From the NCBI GenBank assembly GCA_963709295.1, contig CAVPVW010000004.1, forward strand, positions 1 to 64,000: a stretch of 64,000 nucleotides of DNA, read 5' to 3'. Positions within the stretch are counted from its first letter, which is position 1, and the number at the start of each line of letters is the position of its first letter. The notes beneath the pieces were generated by a model that saw only the letters and a list, made by a program, of their open reading frames with translations, was not told the origin of the DNA and ran no database searches. The stretch comes from JBGPQJ01 sp963709295 (lineage in GTDB: Bacteria > Chloroflexota > Anaerolineae > Anaerolineales > Villigracilaceae). Shown in pieces: positions 1 to 9,643 of this stretch. The translations under genes and the position numbers were made by a program.

Positions 1-246
1 GATTGTCTTCGCGTCGGCCGGGTTGCGCGTACCGCAGAATCCGCAGTGGATGTCGGCGCCCTTTTTCGCCTGCTCGATCTCCTTCTCATCCTTGACGAAG
101 TTCTGGTCCGCGCCCATCTCGAACTTGACGTTCTCGGGCTGAGGCGCGCCGCAGCTCTCGCAGGATTTGACCGGTCCCGGGTTGCGCGTGTTGCAGTTGG
201 GGCAGGTCCATTCCATCTTGATGAAGCCTTTGGATTTCGTGGTCAT
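1..246 (-). CDS. Zinc-ribbon (RanBP2-like) protein, 3' part outside window
   Basis: The visible N-terminal 82 residues begin MTTKSKGFIKMEWTCPNC. They contain one complete four-Cys ribbon (CPNC near residue 15 and CESC near residue 34) and the start of a second (CGFC near residue 74). Each ribbon is followed by a TRNP motif, as in RanBP2-type zinc fingers that bind RNA or protein. The start is supported by a strong GGGAGGAG ribosome site. The start codon overlaps the stop of the upstream deacetylase gene (ATGA), so the two are probably translationally coupled. The rest of the gene lies beyond base 1, so its function cannot be named. Confidence 0.75.
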   Translation of the reverse strand, partial: MTTKSKGFIKMEWTCPNCNTRNPGPVKSCESCGAPQPENVKFEMGADQNFVKDEKEIEQAKKGADIHCGFCGTRNPADAKTI

Positions 247-1260
247 AACTCCTCCCGGTAAATAATGCTAAAAGTCGTGGAACTTGCGAACCGCCTCCAC
301 GCGCGATTTAAATTCGGGTTCGCGGTAGGGCGAGCGGCGGGGTCGTCCCCGGGCTCTGTATTTGTCAGCGCCGCGAAGACCGCCTCCACGCCATGCGCGA
401 TGTTGACAGGATTGTATCCGCCCTCGAGCGCGAAGACAATCCCACCTTTACACCATTCGCCTGCCAGCTCCACCAGCGCCCTGGAGATGGCGTGAAACCC
501 TGAAGTGGTCAGTCCCAGCGAGGTGAGCGGATCGTCCCAATGCGAATCGAACCCCGCCGAGACGAGAATCAGCGAAGGCTGGAATTTCTGAACGAACGGT
601 GTGATGATGTGAGATGTAATGAGCGAAAAAGCCCCGTCCCCGCTGCGCGAGGGCAGGGGCACGTTAACGATCGCCCCCTGGCATGCGATGCTTCTTGAAT
701 CGACCCGGAACCCGGATAAATATTTTCCTGGTGGGTGGAGAGGTATGCGACCCGTTCATTCTTCCACGCGTAAGCCTGTGTGCCGTTGCCGTGGTGCGCG
801 TCGTAGTCCACGATCAGCACGCGCTCCGCGCCGCGCTCGAGCGCATCCTGCGCGGCGACGGCGATGTTGTTGAAGATGCAGAATCCCATCGAGCGCTGCG
901 GTTCGGCGTGGTGCCCCGGCGGGCGGACGATGGCAAAGCCGTTCGCGCTTCCCCGTCCATGACCTTGCGCGTCAGTTCGAGCGTCCCGCCGGCGGCCAGC
1001 AGGCTGTCGTCGTAGCTGGTGGAGGTGACATAGGTCGGGGCGTAGTCGATGATGCCCGGCTCGCGCTCGCACACCTGCCGGATGCCCTCGACCAATTCCT
1101 TCGTGTGCACCCGGGCGATCTCCTCGGGCAGGGCGGGTTTTGGCGTGACCCAGTCCACGCCGGCGCGGTCGGTCTTGACCTGCGACAGCCGGTCAGGTTC
1201 CTCGGGGTGTCCGGGATAAACATGCTTGGGTGAAAGGACGAGGGTCGCCAGCGTGGTCAC
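243..1260 (-). CDS. Histone deacetylase family protein, two frameshifts
   Basis: Zn-dependent deacetylase of the HDAC/AcuC/acetylpolyamine amidohydrolase superfamily. Three consecutive frames join into one protein of about 335 residues. The N-terminus has HPEEPDR. The middle has the active-site block RPPGHHAEP, followed by GFCIFNNIAVAA and VDYDAHHGNGTQ with the Zn-binding Asp and His. The C-terminus has SAGFDSHWDDPL and ALEGGYNP. The frame breaks fall near 945, inside MDGE/NGFAIV, and near 685, at a run of five G just before the NVPLPSRSGDGAF block. All catalytic blocks survive, so sequencing indels are more likely than true decay. Substrate is unknown. Confidence 0.85.
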
Positions 1261-1313
1261 AGGTTTATTTTACCTCGCTCCCTGATTTTGAGATGACAAC
1301 GCTTAAAAGCGAT

Positions 1314-1340
1314 CATCCGGCATGTTGTGCATGCCGGATG
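1314..1340 (-). terminator. Perfect 11-bp hairpin in the 1261-1500 gap
   Basis: CATCCGGCATG, a 5-nt loop and CATGCCGGATG form a perfect stem. Read on the minus strand it is followed by ATCGCTTTT, so it may end transcription from the NYN nuclease gene. The remainder of the 240-bp gap shows no gene or recognisable signal. Confidence 0.4.
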
Positions 1341-1500
1341 ACCTTGAGGGGGAGGGACACCACCTAAGAGTTGGCATGGGGGGGACATGCATACCCTTTT
1401 TGGTGGGTGACACCTGTCTCTACCAATAAAGATAACTCAGGTGTCGTTAACGACAATATACACCTTATTAGTCCGAAAAAGATTAAAAATAAATGAGAAT

Positions 1501-1961
1501 TCACCTACGCTTGGCAAACAATTCCAGCCAATCGTTGAGTTCCTTCTCGCTCATGGCGCTTTCTTTTGCCGAGGTCGACCTGTTTTGCAGGGTCAGCCTT
1601 ACCTGCCGGGCGAATTCGTCTGAGGAAAGGACTTTGGCTTTGGCGGATCGCGCTTCCGCCTGCACGCGCCGGTCCGAGGAGACGACAGTCCAGTTTTTGG
1701 CGGAGGCGCCCAGTCTTTTATGCGCCGACGGATGGCCTCATCCGCGATATCCGGCCTGCGGACAGAGTGCGCAGTCACCGCCCCGTGCTTTTGTTTTGCA
1801 GGCTGCCCGGCTGGGGCGTTGTCGAAATAGGCCTCCGCTTGTGACCGGCTGAGGCGGCAGTACTCCTGCAGCAGGCGGATCAACTCCAGCTCGTCGTCGA
1901 GCGAGTCGAGGCGCAGTCCTATGTGGGGAATCAGGTTGTGTCCGTCGATCAGGAAGGGCAT
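1501..1961 (-). CDS. NYN/YacP-type (Rae1-like) nuclease, one frameshift
   Basis: The N-terminus MPFLIDGHNLIPHIG is the hallmark of the YacP/DUF901 NYN family, PIN-like RNases that include the ribosome-associated endonuclease Rae1. The frame ending at 1599 loses homology near 1705. The next frame restores NWTVVSSDRRVQ and then VLSSDEFARQ, the conserved C-terminal half, and stops at 1501. The whole gene then encodes about 153 residues, slightly under the usual 160-175. The catalytic Asp of LIDGHN and the SSD motif are both present. RNA target is unknown. Confidence 0.75.
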
Positions 1962-1986
1962 GGAAGTATTTTATCCGTTAACCGAC

Positions 1987-2017
1987 GTTTCGCCCGCAGT
2001 TAATCTGCGGGCGAAAC
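1987..2017 (-). terminator. Perfect 13-bp hairpin after the TAP hydrolase
   Basis: GTTTCGCCCGCAG and its exact reverse complement flank a 5-nt loop, 27 bases past the hydrolase stop codon. There is no T-tract on either side, so it may protect the mRNA 3' end or be a weak terminator. Confidence 0.35.
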
Positions 2018-2043
2018 GGGAAAGTTGTAAAGCCTGACACTCG

Positions 2044-4088
2044 TTACTGGTCGATGTCGTAATCCTGGCCGCCGTAGTTGCCCTTGAGCGTGGTATGGCC
2101 GTCGGTCCAGTTATAGCTGAAATCGAGGCTGCCGGTCTCATCCCCGCTGATCTGCGTTTCAAAGCTGACGACGCTCGTCTCGTCATTGTAACCACCGGTG
2201 CCGGACATTTCAAAGCCCCCGGTGAAGGCGCATTTCTCGAAGGAGTAGGCCAGGCCGGCGTCGCCGGGGCCAAAGGTGAAGGAACCGCCGTAGGGACAGG
2301 CAAAGGATCTTCCTCCTCGCCGTCGCTGTAATAGTATTCCGGTACGCGGTTGAGTTCATCGATGATGCCCAGGAAGATATCCACCGGATGATCGAATGCG
2401 CTGACATCCTCGGGCATGAGCGGGAGGAACGGATAGATGACCGCCGGGTCCCAGTCGCAGACGATCTCGCGTTCGGCGGGCAGGTCGCCATCGACCAGGA
2501 AATTGGTGACGTAATCATCCGGGCAGGCTTCGCCCCAGCCATAGATGCTGTGCAGGCCGCCTTCGACGTAGAGGTGGTAGCCGTTTTCGAGGCGTTCTGC
2601 CACGGCCTTCCCCTCGTGGAAAGGTGTGGCCGGGTCCAGAGTGGCATTCAGTACAAGGGTCGGGACGCCCGGCGCGACCAGCGGCTCGACGATGACCGGT
2701 TCTTCGGGTGAACTCGGCCACAGGGCGCAGGTGATGCCGGTATAAATGCTGCCGTCCAGGCGCGGGACAGTGCCGTTGGAGTTTTGCCCGGCTTCGATGG
2801 ACTTGGTAATGCGTTCTTCAGGCGTTCCCTCGAAGTAGGCGTTATCGGTGCAGTGGACGTTGGTGAACATCGTGTCCGAGAAGGTCGGGTCGCCGACATA
2901 TTCCCCGGTCGCCGGGTCGATGGTGCCCTGGACGTAGAGCAGCCGCGCCATCGGGATGATGTCGCCCTGCTCGGCGGCAGCCAGCGCGCGCAGGAACAGG
3001 GAACGAGCGCCGAGGGAGTACATCTGGTAGGCCGTGACAAACTCAAGCTGGTCGAAAGTGAAAGTGCGATTCACCTTCGTTCCATCCGGCAGGGGAAATT
3101 CGTAGCTGATCGGCTTTTCGGAGACCTGGGCTGCCAGCTTGTCGTAGACGGCCAGCGCATCACCGCCGAGGGCGTAGTTGCATTCGGGATCTTCATCGCA
3201 GGCTTTCAAGGTGGCCACCAGCACATCGTTGAAGGCTTTTTCCTGTGAGTAGGCGCTTTGCTCACCGTCCAGGGTCAAGTCAATGGTGCCGTCCAGGATC
3301 ATCCCGGCCAGCCGGTCGGGATGCGCGGCGGCATAGGTCTGGGCGACGGCGGTGCCGTAGCTGACGCCGTACAGCCAGAATTTTTCATCGCCGACGGTCT
3401 GGCGGAATGTCTCGAGATCCTCGGCGACCTGGTCGGTGCCGTAGAAGGCCAGTTTGGCAGGGTCGATGCCCATCTCATTGACGCAGTCATCGATGAATTT
3501 GCGCGTGTCGTCGATGGCTTCCTGCTGTTCTTCAGGAGTCTCGAGGCCTTCGACCCCGGACTTGTCATAATCAGTCAGAAAGTCGGGGGTGCCGGAGGCA
3601 TTGGCCACCGGGCAGTCGAGCGGGCTGGACAGGCCCAATCCGCGCTGGTCGTAGTAGACCAGGTCGAAGTGCTCGGGGATGCGCTCGTCGAAATAATCCA
3701 CGTAAGCCGAACTGATGCCCTCGCCGCCCGGCCCGCCGGGGAAGGCCTGCACATACATGCCGTAGCGTTCACCGGAAGCCGGCAGCACGGCGAACTCCAC
3801 CTGGAGGGTCTCACTGTTGGCTGGATCAAAGTGATCGAGCGGCACGTCGATGGTGACGCAGGTCATCTCGGGCTGCTCTTCGCAGGCCGTCCCGCCGAGT
3901 TGTTCGAGGACGGGCGTGATGTCGTCGATATTGGTGAAGGCCGATGGAACGGTCGTTCCGGTGTCCGGGATGGCGGTTGGCTCAGCGGGAATTGCTGTCG
4001 CCGGGGAAAAAAGCTGGGTCATGTAGTTGCAGGCCAGCAGCGAGAAAACCAGCGCCAGCCATGCGGGAAGCCATTTTATCTTGTTCAT
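2044..4088 (-). CDS. TAP-like alpha/beta hydrolase lipoprotein, C-terminal frameshift
   Basis: Secreted serine hydrolase of the tripeptidyl-aminopeptidase (S33) type. The chosen start (MNKIKWLPAW) follows a GGAGAG ribosome site and gives a lipoprotein signal peptide ending in FSLLACN. The oxyanion region is FPGGPGGEG, the nucleophile elbow is GVSYGT, and the TAP C-terminal domain carries NATLDPATPF (Asp) and GGLHSIYG (His). Near 2305 the frame changes. The alternative frame continues with CPYGGSFTFGPGDAGLAYSF and a beta-rich tail ending YDIDQ at 2044, so the real protein is about 680 residues with an added C-terminal domain after the hydrolase. Confidence 0.85.
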
Positions 4089-4183
4089 TCTCTCTCCTGA
4101 ATTTGTGCAAATCGGGGCAATCGTGCCCGAATTGTAAACTTTTAAGTGGTGGTTTGCAAGAAAGAGAAAGGGGCACAGAGGGG

Positions 4184-4227
4184 TAAAAAAAACCTCTTTC
4201 GTCTTTACGAAGGAAGACGAAAGAGGT
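4184..4227 (-). terminator. Rho-independent terminator of the OsmC gene
   Basis: A 14-bp perfect stem (ACCTCTTTCGTCTT with its complement, 8-nt loop) is followed on the minus strand by eight T residues. It lies 24 bases past the OsmC stop. Confidence 0.85.
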
Positions 4228-4250
4228 AGGAAAATCAACGAACGTGACCT

Positions 4251-4643
4251 TTAGGTTGTGGCAACTTCTTTTGTGGTCACTTCAAATTGGGGCGGATTTT
4301 CGAGATGCTTCTTCACCGCGCACAACTCCGCCGAACGGATCAGCGAGTCGTAATACTTCTGCGGGAAACCCGGCGGGACCTGAATCTCCAGGTCGATCTT
4401 CTCGACCATTCCATTCATGGGATTGCTGTGCACGCGCTGGACGATTTTTATCCCGTCGGTGGCGATTTCACGCTGGCGGCAGAAGCCGAGCACATAAATG
4501 CCCGCGCAGGTGCCGATGGATGACAGGAAAACGGCAAAGGGCGTGGGGGCGGAGGAAGCCGGGGGCTGGTCGGTGGCCACGGTGAACGGACCAAAATGCG
4601 CGTCGACGCGCGAGCCGCCGGGGAAGTCGATGATCATTTCCAT
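4251..4643 (-). CDS. OsmC family protein
   Basis: 130-residue OsmC/Ohr-type thiol protein. The two family cysteines are visible in GTCAGIYVLGFC (near residue 45) and AELCAVKKHLENPP (near residue 108). OsmC-like proteins are cytoplasmic dimers, and many members reduce organic hydroperoxides using these Cys residues. A second Cys in the first helix (GFC) is not part of the usual pair. The gene stands alone, with an AAGGAG ribosome site and its own strong terminator. The subgroup, and therefore the substrate, cannot be assigned. Confidence 0.8.
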   Translation of the reverse strand: MEMIIDFPGGSRVDAHFGPFTVATDQPPASSAPTPFAVFLSSIGTCAGIYVLGFCRQREIATDGIKIVQRVHSNPMNGMVEKIDLEIQVPPGFPQKYYDSLIRSAELCAVKKHLENPPQFEVTTKEVATT

Positions 4644-4703
4644 AATTTCGTTACTCCTTAATATGTAGGATACCGTTTATTGGATGCCATCAACGGCAAA
4701 AAG

Positions 4704-5951
4704 TTACACCTTGTCCGAAGCTTTCTTGCGCGGCCAGAAGAAATACCAGTAGAGGAAGACGGCGACGGTGTACAGCGTGATCGTCGTCATGAAGACGGGG
4801 TTAAATCCGTACTTGACCTGCAGCCACCCGCTGATGGTCGGACTGAACGCCCAGCCGAAGTTGTTGGCCATGCTGACCAGGCTGGCCACCGTGGCGCGCG
4901 ATTCCTCCTCGACGTGCTCCATCACAAACGCCTGGTAGACCGGTCCGCCCATGTTCATCAGCGTCAGGCGGATGTAATAGGCGGCGGCGCTCAGCCAGAA
5001 CAAGGGGCTGAATCCCAGGATGAACAGAAAGGGGATGGATAACCCCTGGGTGATGACCACCAGCTGGACCTTGCCAAGCCGGTCGGCCAGAGGCGGTGCG
5101 ATGATCGTCCCGAGCCCCATCGCCAGCGCCCCCCAGGCAAAGAGCGTCCCGATGACCGGGTCGGAAACCATGTGCACGTTGCGGAAGAAGACGTTCATGA
5201 AGGGCATGATCAGCCCGGCGCCAAGAGAAATGATCAGCATCGGCGCGATCAGCTTGCTCAACTCAGCAGGATGTTTGGCGGCGTAATGAAACGGGGTGAA
5301 AAGAGCGCGCTGTGATCGCAGCAAGTTCAGGGCCTTGATCCCAAAAAGGGGAATCAGCGCCACGATGGAGCCTAATGCGATGATGGCCAGCGCGCCGGCA
5401 TAGGCCGTGCTGCTGGTCGGCGCGACCCCCCGGGCTTGCCCCACCCAGGTCGGCAGGTACCCACCCACCCAGGTCCCCATGGCGCTGGCGGCCATCTGCA
5501 AACCGACGGACAGGCTGAAGAGGTAGGTGCGTTCCCTGTCGCCGCTGTTCTCCATCAGGAACGGCGACATGGTCACGGCCGACAGGCTCTGGCCGGCGCC
5601 CATCAGCATGTTCATGGCGTAGAACATGGGCACGGACGGGAACAGGACCATCGTGATGATGGCGATGCTCACAGATCCGCCCCCGAGCAGCAGCGACCAT
5701 TTTCGCCCGATGAGGTCCGAGAGAAAGCCCATCGGCAGGGCGGTCAGCAGCGCGGTCATGCTGGTGATGGTGATCAACTGTCCCAGCAGGCGTTCGTCAT
5801 AGCCGAGGCTGAGCACGTAGAAGTTGAAGAGCAGACGGTAGACGCCCAGCGCCGCCCCGGTCAACATGGCGCTGACGAGGTACAGCCGGGCGTTGGGGTG
5901 GAACGCCTTCACCCGGGCGATGTAGGTCTGGATGACGTTGTTCGAGTTCAT
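4704..5951 (-). CDS. MFS transporter
   Basis: 415-residue major facilitator with about 12 hydrophobic helices. The cytoplasmic loop 2-3 motif A is GFLSDLIGRKWSLL near residue 75, and a weaker copy, ADRLGKVQ, sits in the second half near residue 290. The protein ends in a short basic tail. It resembles multidrug or metabolite exporters, but no substrate can be read from sequence. It diverges from the phospholipase-like gene at 6068 across a 116-bp gap. Confidence 0.8.
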   Translation of the reverse strand: MNSNNVIQTYIARVKAFHPNARLYLVSAMLTGAALGVYRLLFNFYVLSLGYDERLLGQLITITSMTALLTALPMGFLSDLIGRKWSLLLGGGSVSIAIITMVLFPSVPMFYAMNMLMGAGQSLSAVTMSPFLMENSGDRERTYLFSLSVGLQMAASAMGTWVGGYLPTWVGQARGVAPTSSTAYAGALAIIALGSIVALIPLFGIKALNLLRSQRALFTPFHYAAKHPAELSKLIAPMLIISLGAGLIMPFMNVFFRNVHMVSDPVIGTLFAWGALAMGLGTIIAPPLADRLGKVQLVVITQGLSIPFLFILGFSPLFWLSAAAYYIRLTLMNMGGPVYQAFVMEHVEEESRATVASLVSMANNFGWAFSPTISGWLQVKYGFNPVFMTTITLYTVAVFLYWYFFWPRKKASDKV

Positions 5952-6067
5952 GGTCAGGATTGGTTGTAATCCGCTTTCGAGGCAGGGTCAACCGCAGATT
6001 GTTACCAATTTGACCATCATTCGTCAGTGACGGTAATCCGCCCAGGATGAGGTCTTATAATGGGGTC

Positions 6068-6636
6068 ATGGCTTCATGGATCGTTCACCTGCGTGTAGCA
6101 GAGAACCTGCTGAGGGAGGTCCCCGCCCTCGATGAATCCCAATTCGCGGTGGGCAACATCGCACCCGATTCGGGCATCCCCGACGAAAAGTGGGAAAACT
6201 TCTCCCCGCCTCCGGTAGTGAGCTCACTTCCAGGATTCCGCCGACGTCCACCGCAACTGCCGCGACCTGGACCTGTACCGCGATTACCTGCAGCCGCTTG
6301 ACCCCGCTTCCAACGTGAACGAGAATCTCCTTCCTGTGGGGATATTTTTTCCACCTGCTCACGGACAACCTGTGGAGCATCCAGGTCGGGCGCCCGACGC
6401 ACGAGCGCCATGCAGCCCAATTCGATGCCGATAAGAACTTCATCTGGGAGGTGAAGAAGGACTGGTACGGCCTCGACTTTCTCTACCTGCGCGAGCACCC
6501 GGACAACCTTTTCTCCCGCGTTTTCCTGCATGCCGAGTACGAAGGACCGGATTATGCGTTCATGCCGGCCGAGGCCATTCGCCAGCGGGCTGCGTATATA
6601 AAGCAGTATTACCAGCGGGACGATGACCAGATTTAA
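6068..6636 (+). CDS. Zinc-dependent phospholipase C-like protein, two frameshifts
   Basis: Pieces of one PF00882-type protein occur in three frames. They are MASWIVHLRVAENLL with FAVGNIAPDSG, then HFQDSADVHRNCRDL, then GYFFHLLTDNLWS with a C-terminal helix region. The early His, the GNIAPDSG block and the HLLTDNLW block match the zinc-binding frame of this family. Frame breaks lie near 6225 and 6337. A TATAAT at 6056-6061 lies only six bases before the start codon, suggesting a leaderless or nearly leaderless mRNA. Such proteins in environmental bacteria are often uncharacterised hydrolases, so the substrate is open. Confidence 0.65.
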
Positions 6637-6761
6637 GAGATGTGTGCGAGACCCTTTGTCTATCTCTCAAAGAATGAAATGGATCGCTTTGTGAAAGAAA
6701 CATCCGGGCGGATGTCTGCCATTTACCGGTATCTTTCCGGCCGCGGAGAGACCTGCGATTA

Positions 6762-6790
6762 TGGCACAGCGCTGTCCATCCGCGTATAAT
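6762..6790 (+). promoter_or_regulatory. Candidate promoter of the YkvA-like gene
   Basis: TGGCAC, a 17-bp spacer and TATAAT lie just upstream of the YkvA-like start at 6808. The -10 is consensus and the -35 is weak. The preceding 6637-6760 stretch contains nothing else recognisable. Confidence 0.5.
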
Positions 6791-6807
6791 TGAAGCAGGA
6801 GACTCAC

Positions 6808-7194
6808 ATGGATAAAAAAAGCAACAAAAGCCTGATCCCCTCCCAGGGTGGCATGTTCTCCGACCTGATGGTGCGCGTCAAATTGATCGGGAAGCTCATG
6901 GCCGACCGGCGCGTCAAATTCTGGTTAAAGCTCATCCCGGTGGGAACGCTGGCTTACCTTGTTTTGCCGATCGACCTGATTCCCGGCGGGGTCATCCCGC
7001 TGGTGGGCGCCGTGGACGACGTGGCCATCATCTGGTTTGGCGCGTCCATGTTCATTGAGCTGTGCCCGCCCGAGATCGTCCGCGAGCACATGCGCCGGCT
7101 TACCAGCAATAGTGACATTGTGGATAACCCCAGCCGCGATGTCGATGTAATCGACGCCGAGGTGACCGATATTCCGGAAAACCCCGATAAATAA
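6808..7194 (+). CDS. YkvA family (DUF1232) membrane protein
   Basis: About 128 residues. The DUF1232 core is LAYLVLPIDLIPGGVIP followed by GAVDDVAIIWF (residues about 45-75), a short double-helical membrane hairpin found in many bacteria. The start at ATG 6808 is preferred over an upstream TTG because AGCAGGAGA lies just before it. The C-terminal 40 residues are acidic and probably cytoplasmic. The function of the family is unknown. Confidence 0.8.
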   Translation: MDKKSNKSLIPSQGGMFSDLMVRVKLIGKLMADRRVKFWLKLIPVGTLAYLVLPIDLIPGGVIPLVGAVDDVAIIWFGASMFIELCPPEIVREHMRRLTSNSDIVDNPSRDVDVIDAEVTDIPENPDK

Positions 7195-7221
7195 TTGCCC
7201 ATTCACAAACAAGGAATTGAC

Positions 7222-8478
7222 ATGCGACCTTTATTGGTATTCGTGCTGACGGCACTCTTTGTGGCCGGCTGTACCTCGCCGGCCGAACCACCCCCTCCCA
7301 CCCTCACGCCTGCCCTCGCTCCCGAACCCACATTAACCCCCGAGCCTGCCCTGCCCCCCCCGGCTGACACACAGCCGCCGGCCCCTTCGCCATCCACGAT
7401 CCCTGAAGCAGCCTCCTTCCCCGCCCCCAACGCTTATGGATGGGTGCCGGCGGTCTCAGGTTTGTACCTGCCGGTGGATATCCAGAACGCCGGCGACGGA
7501 TCAGGGCGGCTCTTCATTGTCGAGCGCCCGGGCAGGATTCTCATCGCGATCAACGGGATGCTCTTTCCGGTACCGTTCCTGGACATCACCGATCGCATCC
7601 GCAGCAACGGCTCCGAGCAGGGACTGCTCGGGCTGGCGTTCCACCCGGATTACGCGACGAATGGATTCTTCTACGTCAACTACACCGACCGCAGCGGCGA
7701 CACGGTCATCTCGCGCTTCAACGTGAGCCCTGACCCGAACATCGCCAACCCGTCCAGCGAGCTCAGGATGCTCGGCATCCCACAGCCCTATGCCAACCAC
7801 AACGGCGGCGCGGTCGCCTTTGGTCCGGATGGCTACCTCTACCTCGGGCTGGGAGACGGCGGCTCGGGCGGGGATCCGCTGGGAAACGGACAGTCGCTCA
7901 ACACGCTTCTCGGCAAGATCCTGCGCCTCGACGTGAACAACGCCATCCCCTACTCCATCCCGCCCGACAATCCCTTCGCCGGCAGCGGGGAAGTCTATCA
8001 GGAGATCTGGGCCTCCGGTTTGCGCAATCCCTGGCGCTTTTCCTTTGACCCCGCCACCGGCGACCTGTATATCGGGGACGTGGGCCAAAACGAGTGGGAG
8101 GAGATCAGCCTCGCCCCTGCCGGCCTGGGTGGACTTAACTTTGGCTGGAACACCTACGAGGGCAATCATCCGTACCAGGGCAGTTCATCCGCCTCGTTCG
8201 CTTTTCCGGTCGCCGAGTACAACCACTCGCAGGGATGTTCCGTCACAGGCGGTGTCGTCTCGCGCGGCGCATCGCTGCCAGCCTGGAACGGCATCTACCT
8301 TTACGGCGATTTCTGCACGGGTTACGTCTGGGGCCTGCTGACCCAGGGAGGGAGCTGGCAGTCGCAGCTGCTCTTCACGACCGGGTTGGGTATCTCCACT
8401 TTCGGCGTGGACGAAGCTGGCGATGTTTACCTGGCTGACTATCGGGGCGGGACGATCTACCGCCTTGTTTCAAGGTAA
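7222..8478 (+). CDS. PQQ-dependent sugar dehydrogenase-like lipoprotein
   Basis: Extracellular lipoprotein (signal peptide ending FVAGCTS) with a Pro/Thr-rich linker of about 60 residues, then a soluble aldose/glucose-sorbosone dehydrogenase beta-propeller. Typical blocks are ERPGRI, SEQGLLGLAFHPDY, NHNGGAVAFGPDGYLYLG, GDGGSGGDP, GLRNPWRFSFD, DVGQNEWEEI and a final YGDFCTGYVWGL. These proteins oxidise sugars with PQQ or bind related cofactors. No PQQ synthesis genes are in view, so activity is inferred only from family membership. The start follows AAGGAATTGAC. Confidence 0.85.
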   Translation: MRPLLVFVLTALFVAGCTSPAEPPPPTLTPALAPEPTLTPEPALPPPADTQPPAPSPSTIPEAASFPAPNAYGWVPAVSGLYLPVDIQNAGDGSGRLFIVERPGRILIAINGMLFPVPFLDITDRIRSNGSEQGLLGLAFHPDYATNGFFYVNYTDRSGDTVISRFNVSPDPNIANPSSELRMLGIPQPYANHNGGAVAFGPDGYLYLGLGDGGSGGDPLGNGQSLNTLLGKILRLDVNNAIPYSIPPDNPFAGSGEVYQEIWASGLRNPWRFSFDPATGDLYIGDVGQNEWEEISLAPAGLGGLNFGWNTYEGNHPYQGSSSASFAFPVAEYNHSQGCSVTGGVVSRGASLPAWNGIYLYGDFCTGYVWGLLTQGGSWQSQLLFTTGLGISTFGVDEAGDVYLADYRGGTIYRLVSR

Positions 8479-8604
8479 ATGTGCATCCATAAATAGGACA
8501 TTTGCCGTCCGATAAGTGCCCTTTATCAGGTTTTGGGATGACGCCTGTCACTGGCAGGTTTCTTGTCCGGAAAGTAAACTGGGAATGTATTCTGGAGGTG
8601 TGTC

Positions 8605-8820
8605 ATGGCGGAAAAGAAATGGGAAATCACAAAGATTCGTTACTGCGACCACGTCGGGCATGAAGTGGCCTTCGAGACGGAGATGATCTACCCGTCCGAT
8701 ACCCTGCCGGATCCGCCGCGTGTTAATGCGCGCCGCTGCTCCAATGCGAAGGAATGCAACATGTTCGACAAGCCCACCTGCGTGTGGTGCGGCACCAACC
8801 CGGATCACGCTCCCCTATAA
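8605..8820 (+). CDS. Small Cys-rich protein, unknown
   Basis: A 71-residue soluble protein with strong ribosome site TGGAGGTG and its own terminator, which argues that it is a real gene. Cysteines occur at KIRYCDH, ARRCSNAKECNMF and PTCVWCGTN, giving a C-x5-C and a CxxC pair that could form a small zinc-binding fold. The C-terminal half is Pro/Asn-rich. I do not recognise the family. It could be a lineage-specific zinc-ribbon peptide. Confidence 0.6.
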   Translation: MAEKKWEITKIRYCDHVGHEVAFETEMIYPSDTLPDPPRVNARRCSNAKECNMFDKPTCVWCGTNPDHAPL

Positions 8821-8826
8821 AAAAAC

Positions 8827-8852
8827 AGAAGGAGACAGAGGTCTCCTCTTTT
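8827..8852 (+). terminator. Terminator of the small Cys-rich gene
   Basis: GGAGAC-AGAG-GTCTCC followed by TCTTTT, seven bases past the stop codon. It is short but well formed. Confidence 0.65.
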
Positions 8853-8880
8853 CATTCTCTCCTCTCTCTGATTTGGTCTT

Positions 8881-8912
8881 GATTTATCCTGCGGAAAATC
8901 GCAGGATAAATC
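8881..8912. terminator. Palindrome between convergent genes
   Basis: A perfect 13-bp inverted repeat (GATTTATCCTGCG, 6-nt loop) ends two bases before the stop codon of the convergent tupC gene. It lacks a T-tract but is placed to act on both transcripts. Confidence 0.45.
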
Positions 8913-8914
8913 GT

Positions 8915-9643
8915 TTAATCCCGGGATTGAGCGCGTAGAAAAGCGGCCACCTCATCGCTGGCGGGTGAGTTTTTCAAATCCTCCGGCGTGCCGATCTGCC
9001 GCAATTTCCCCCCGATGATGACAGCCAGGTGGTGGCTGACCTGCGCGGCCTCCTGCAGGTTGTGGGTGATCATCAGCGTCGTGGTGGCTGTTTCCGCCAG
9101 GATGGCATGCAGCTCGTCGAGCAGTCCGCGGCGGGTGGGAGAGTCGAGGGCGCTGAAGGGTTCGTCCAGCAGCAGCAGTTCCGGCTGCAGCACGAAGGCC
9201 CGCGCCAGGCTGACGCGCTGCGCCTCGCCGCCGGAGAGTTTATCCGCTCGCCGGTCGCGCAGATGGGTGATTCCCAGGCGGTTCAACCAGTGATCCACGC
9301 GGCGTGTAATTTCCTCTTTGGGGGTGCCGCGGAAATGCAGCCCGAGGGCAGCGTTCTCATAAACAGACTGGCTGAACAGGAGCGGTTCCTGCAGTACCAG
9401 CGCGATGCGGCGGCGATAGTGCAGTTCCTGCTGTTCGGAAATTTCCTCGCCATTGAAGAGTATCTGTCCCCGGTCAGGTTTGAGCAGGTGGGCGATGGCC
9501 AGAATCAGGCTGGTCTTTCCGGCCCCATTGGGACCGACCACCGCCAGCACGTTTCCCTGGTCGACGGCAAGGTGATCGACTTCCACCACCGGCTGGTTTT
9601 CGCGGCAGACCAGCAGGTCGCGCACTTCGAGCAGGGGAGTCAT
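8915..9643 (-). CDS. tupC: Tungstate/molybdate ABC transporter ATPase
   Basis: 242-residue ABC ATPase. Visible motifs are Walker A GPNGAGKTS, Q-loop LVLQEPLLF, signature LSGGEAQRVSLARA, Walker B LLLLDEPFSALD and the switch His in MITHNLQEA. Its start overlaps the tupB stop (ATGA), so the two are translationally coupled. It is the only ATPase in the 8.9-16.5 kb locus, although that locus has two permeases and two binding proteins, so it may power both. No C-terminal TOBE regulatory domain is present; a stand-alone Mop protein at 11793 may substitute. Confidence 0.85.
   Translation of the reverse strand: MTPLLEVRDLLVCRENQPVVEVDHLAVDQGNVLAVVGPNGAGKTSLILAIAHLLKPDRGQILFNGEEISEQQELHYRRRIALVLQEPLLFSQSVYENAALGLHFRGTPKEEITRRVDHWLNRLGITHLRDRRADKLSGGEAQRVSLARAFVLQPELLLLDEPFSALDSPTRRGLLDELHAILAETATTTLMITHNLQEAAQVSHHLAVIIGGKLRQIGTPEDLKNSPASDEVAAFLRAQSRD

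Noticed and set aside
1341..1500. GGTGACACCTG-rich stretch as a promoter or repeat element
   Set aside because: Short GACACCTGT/ACAGGTGTC-like words occur but no complete inverted or direct repeat could be defined.
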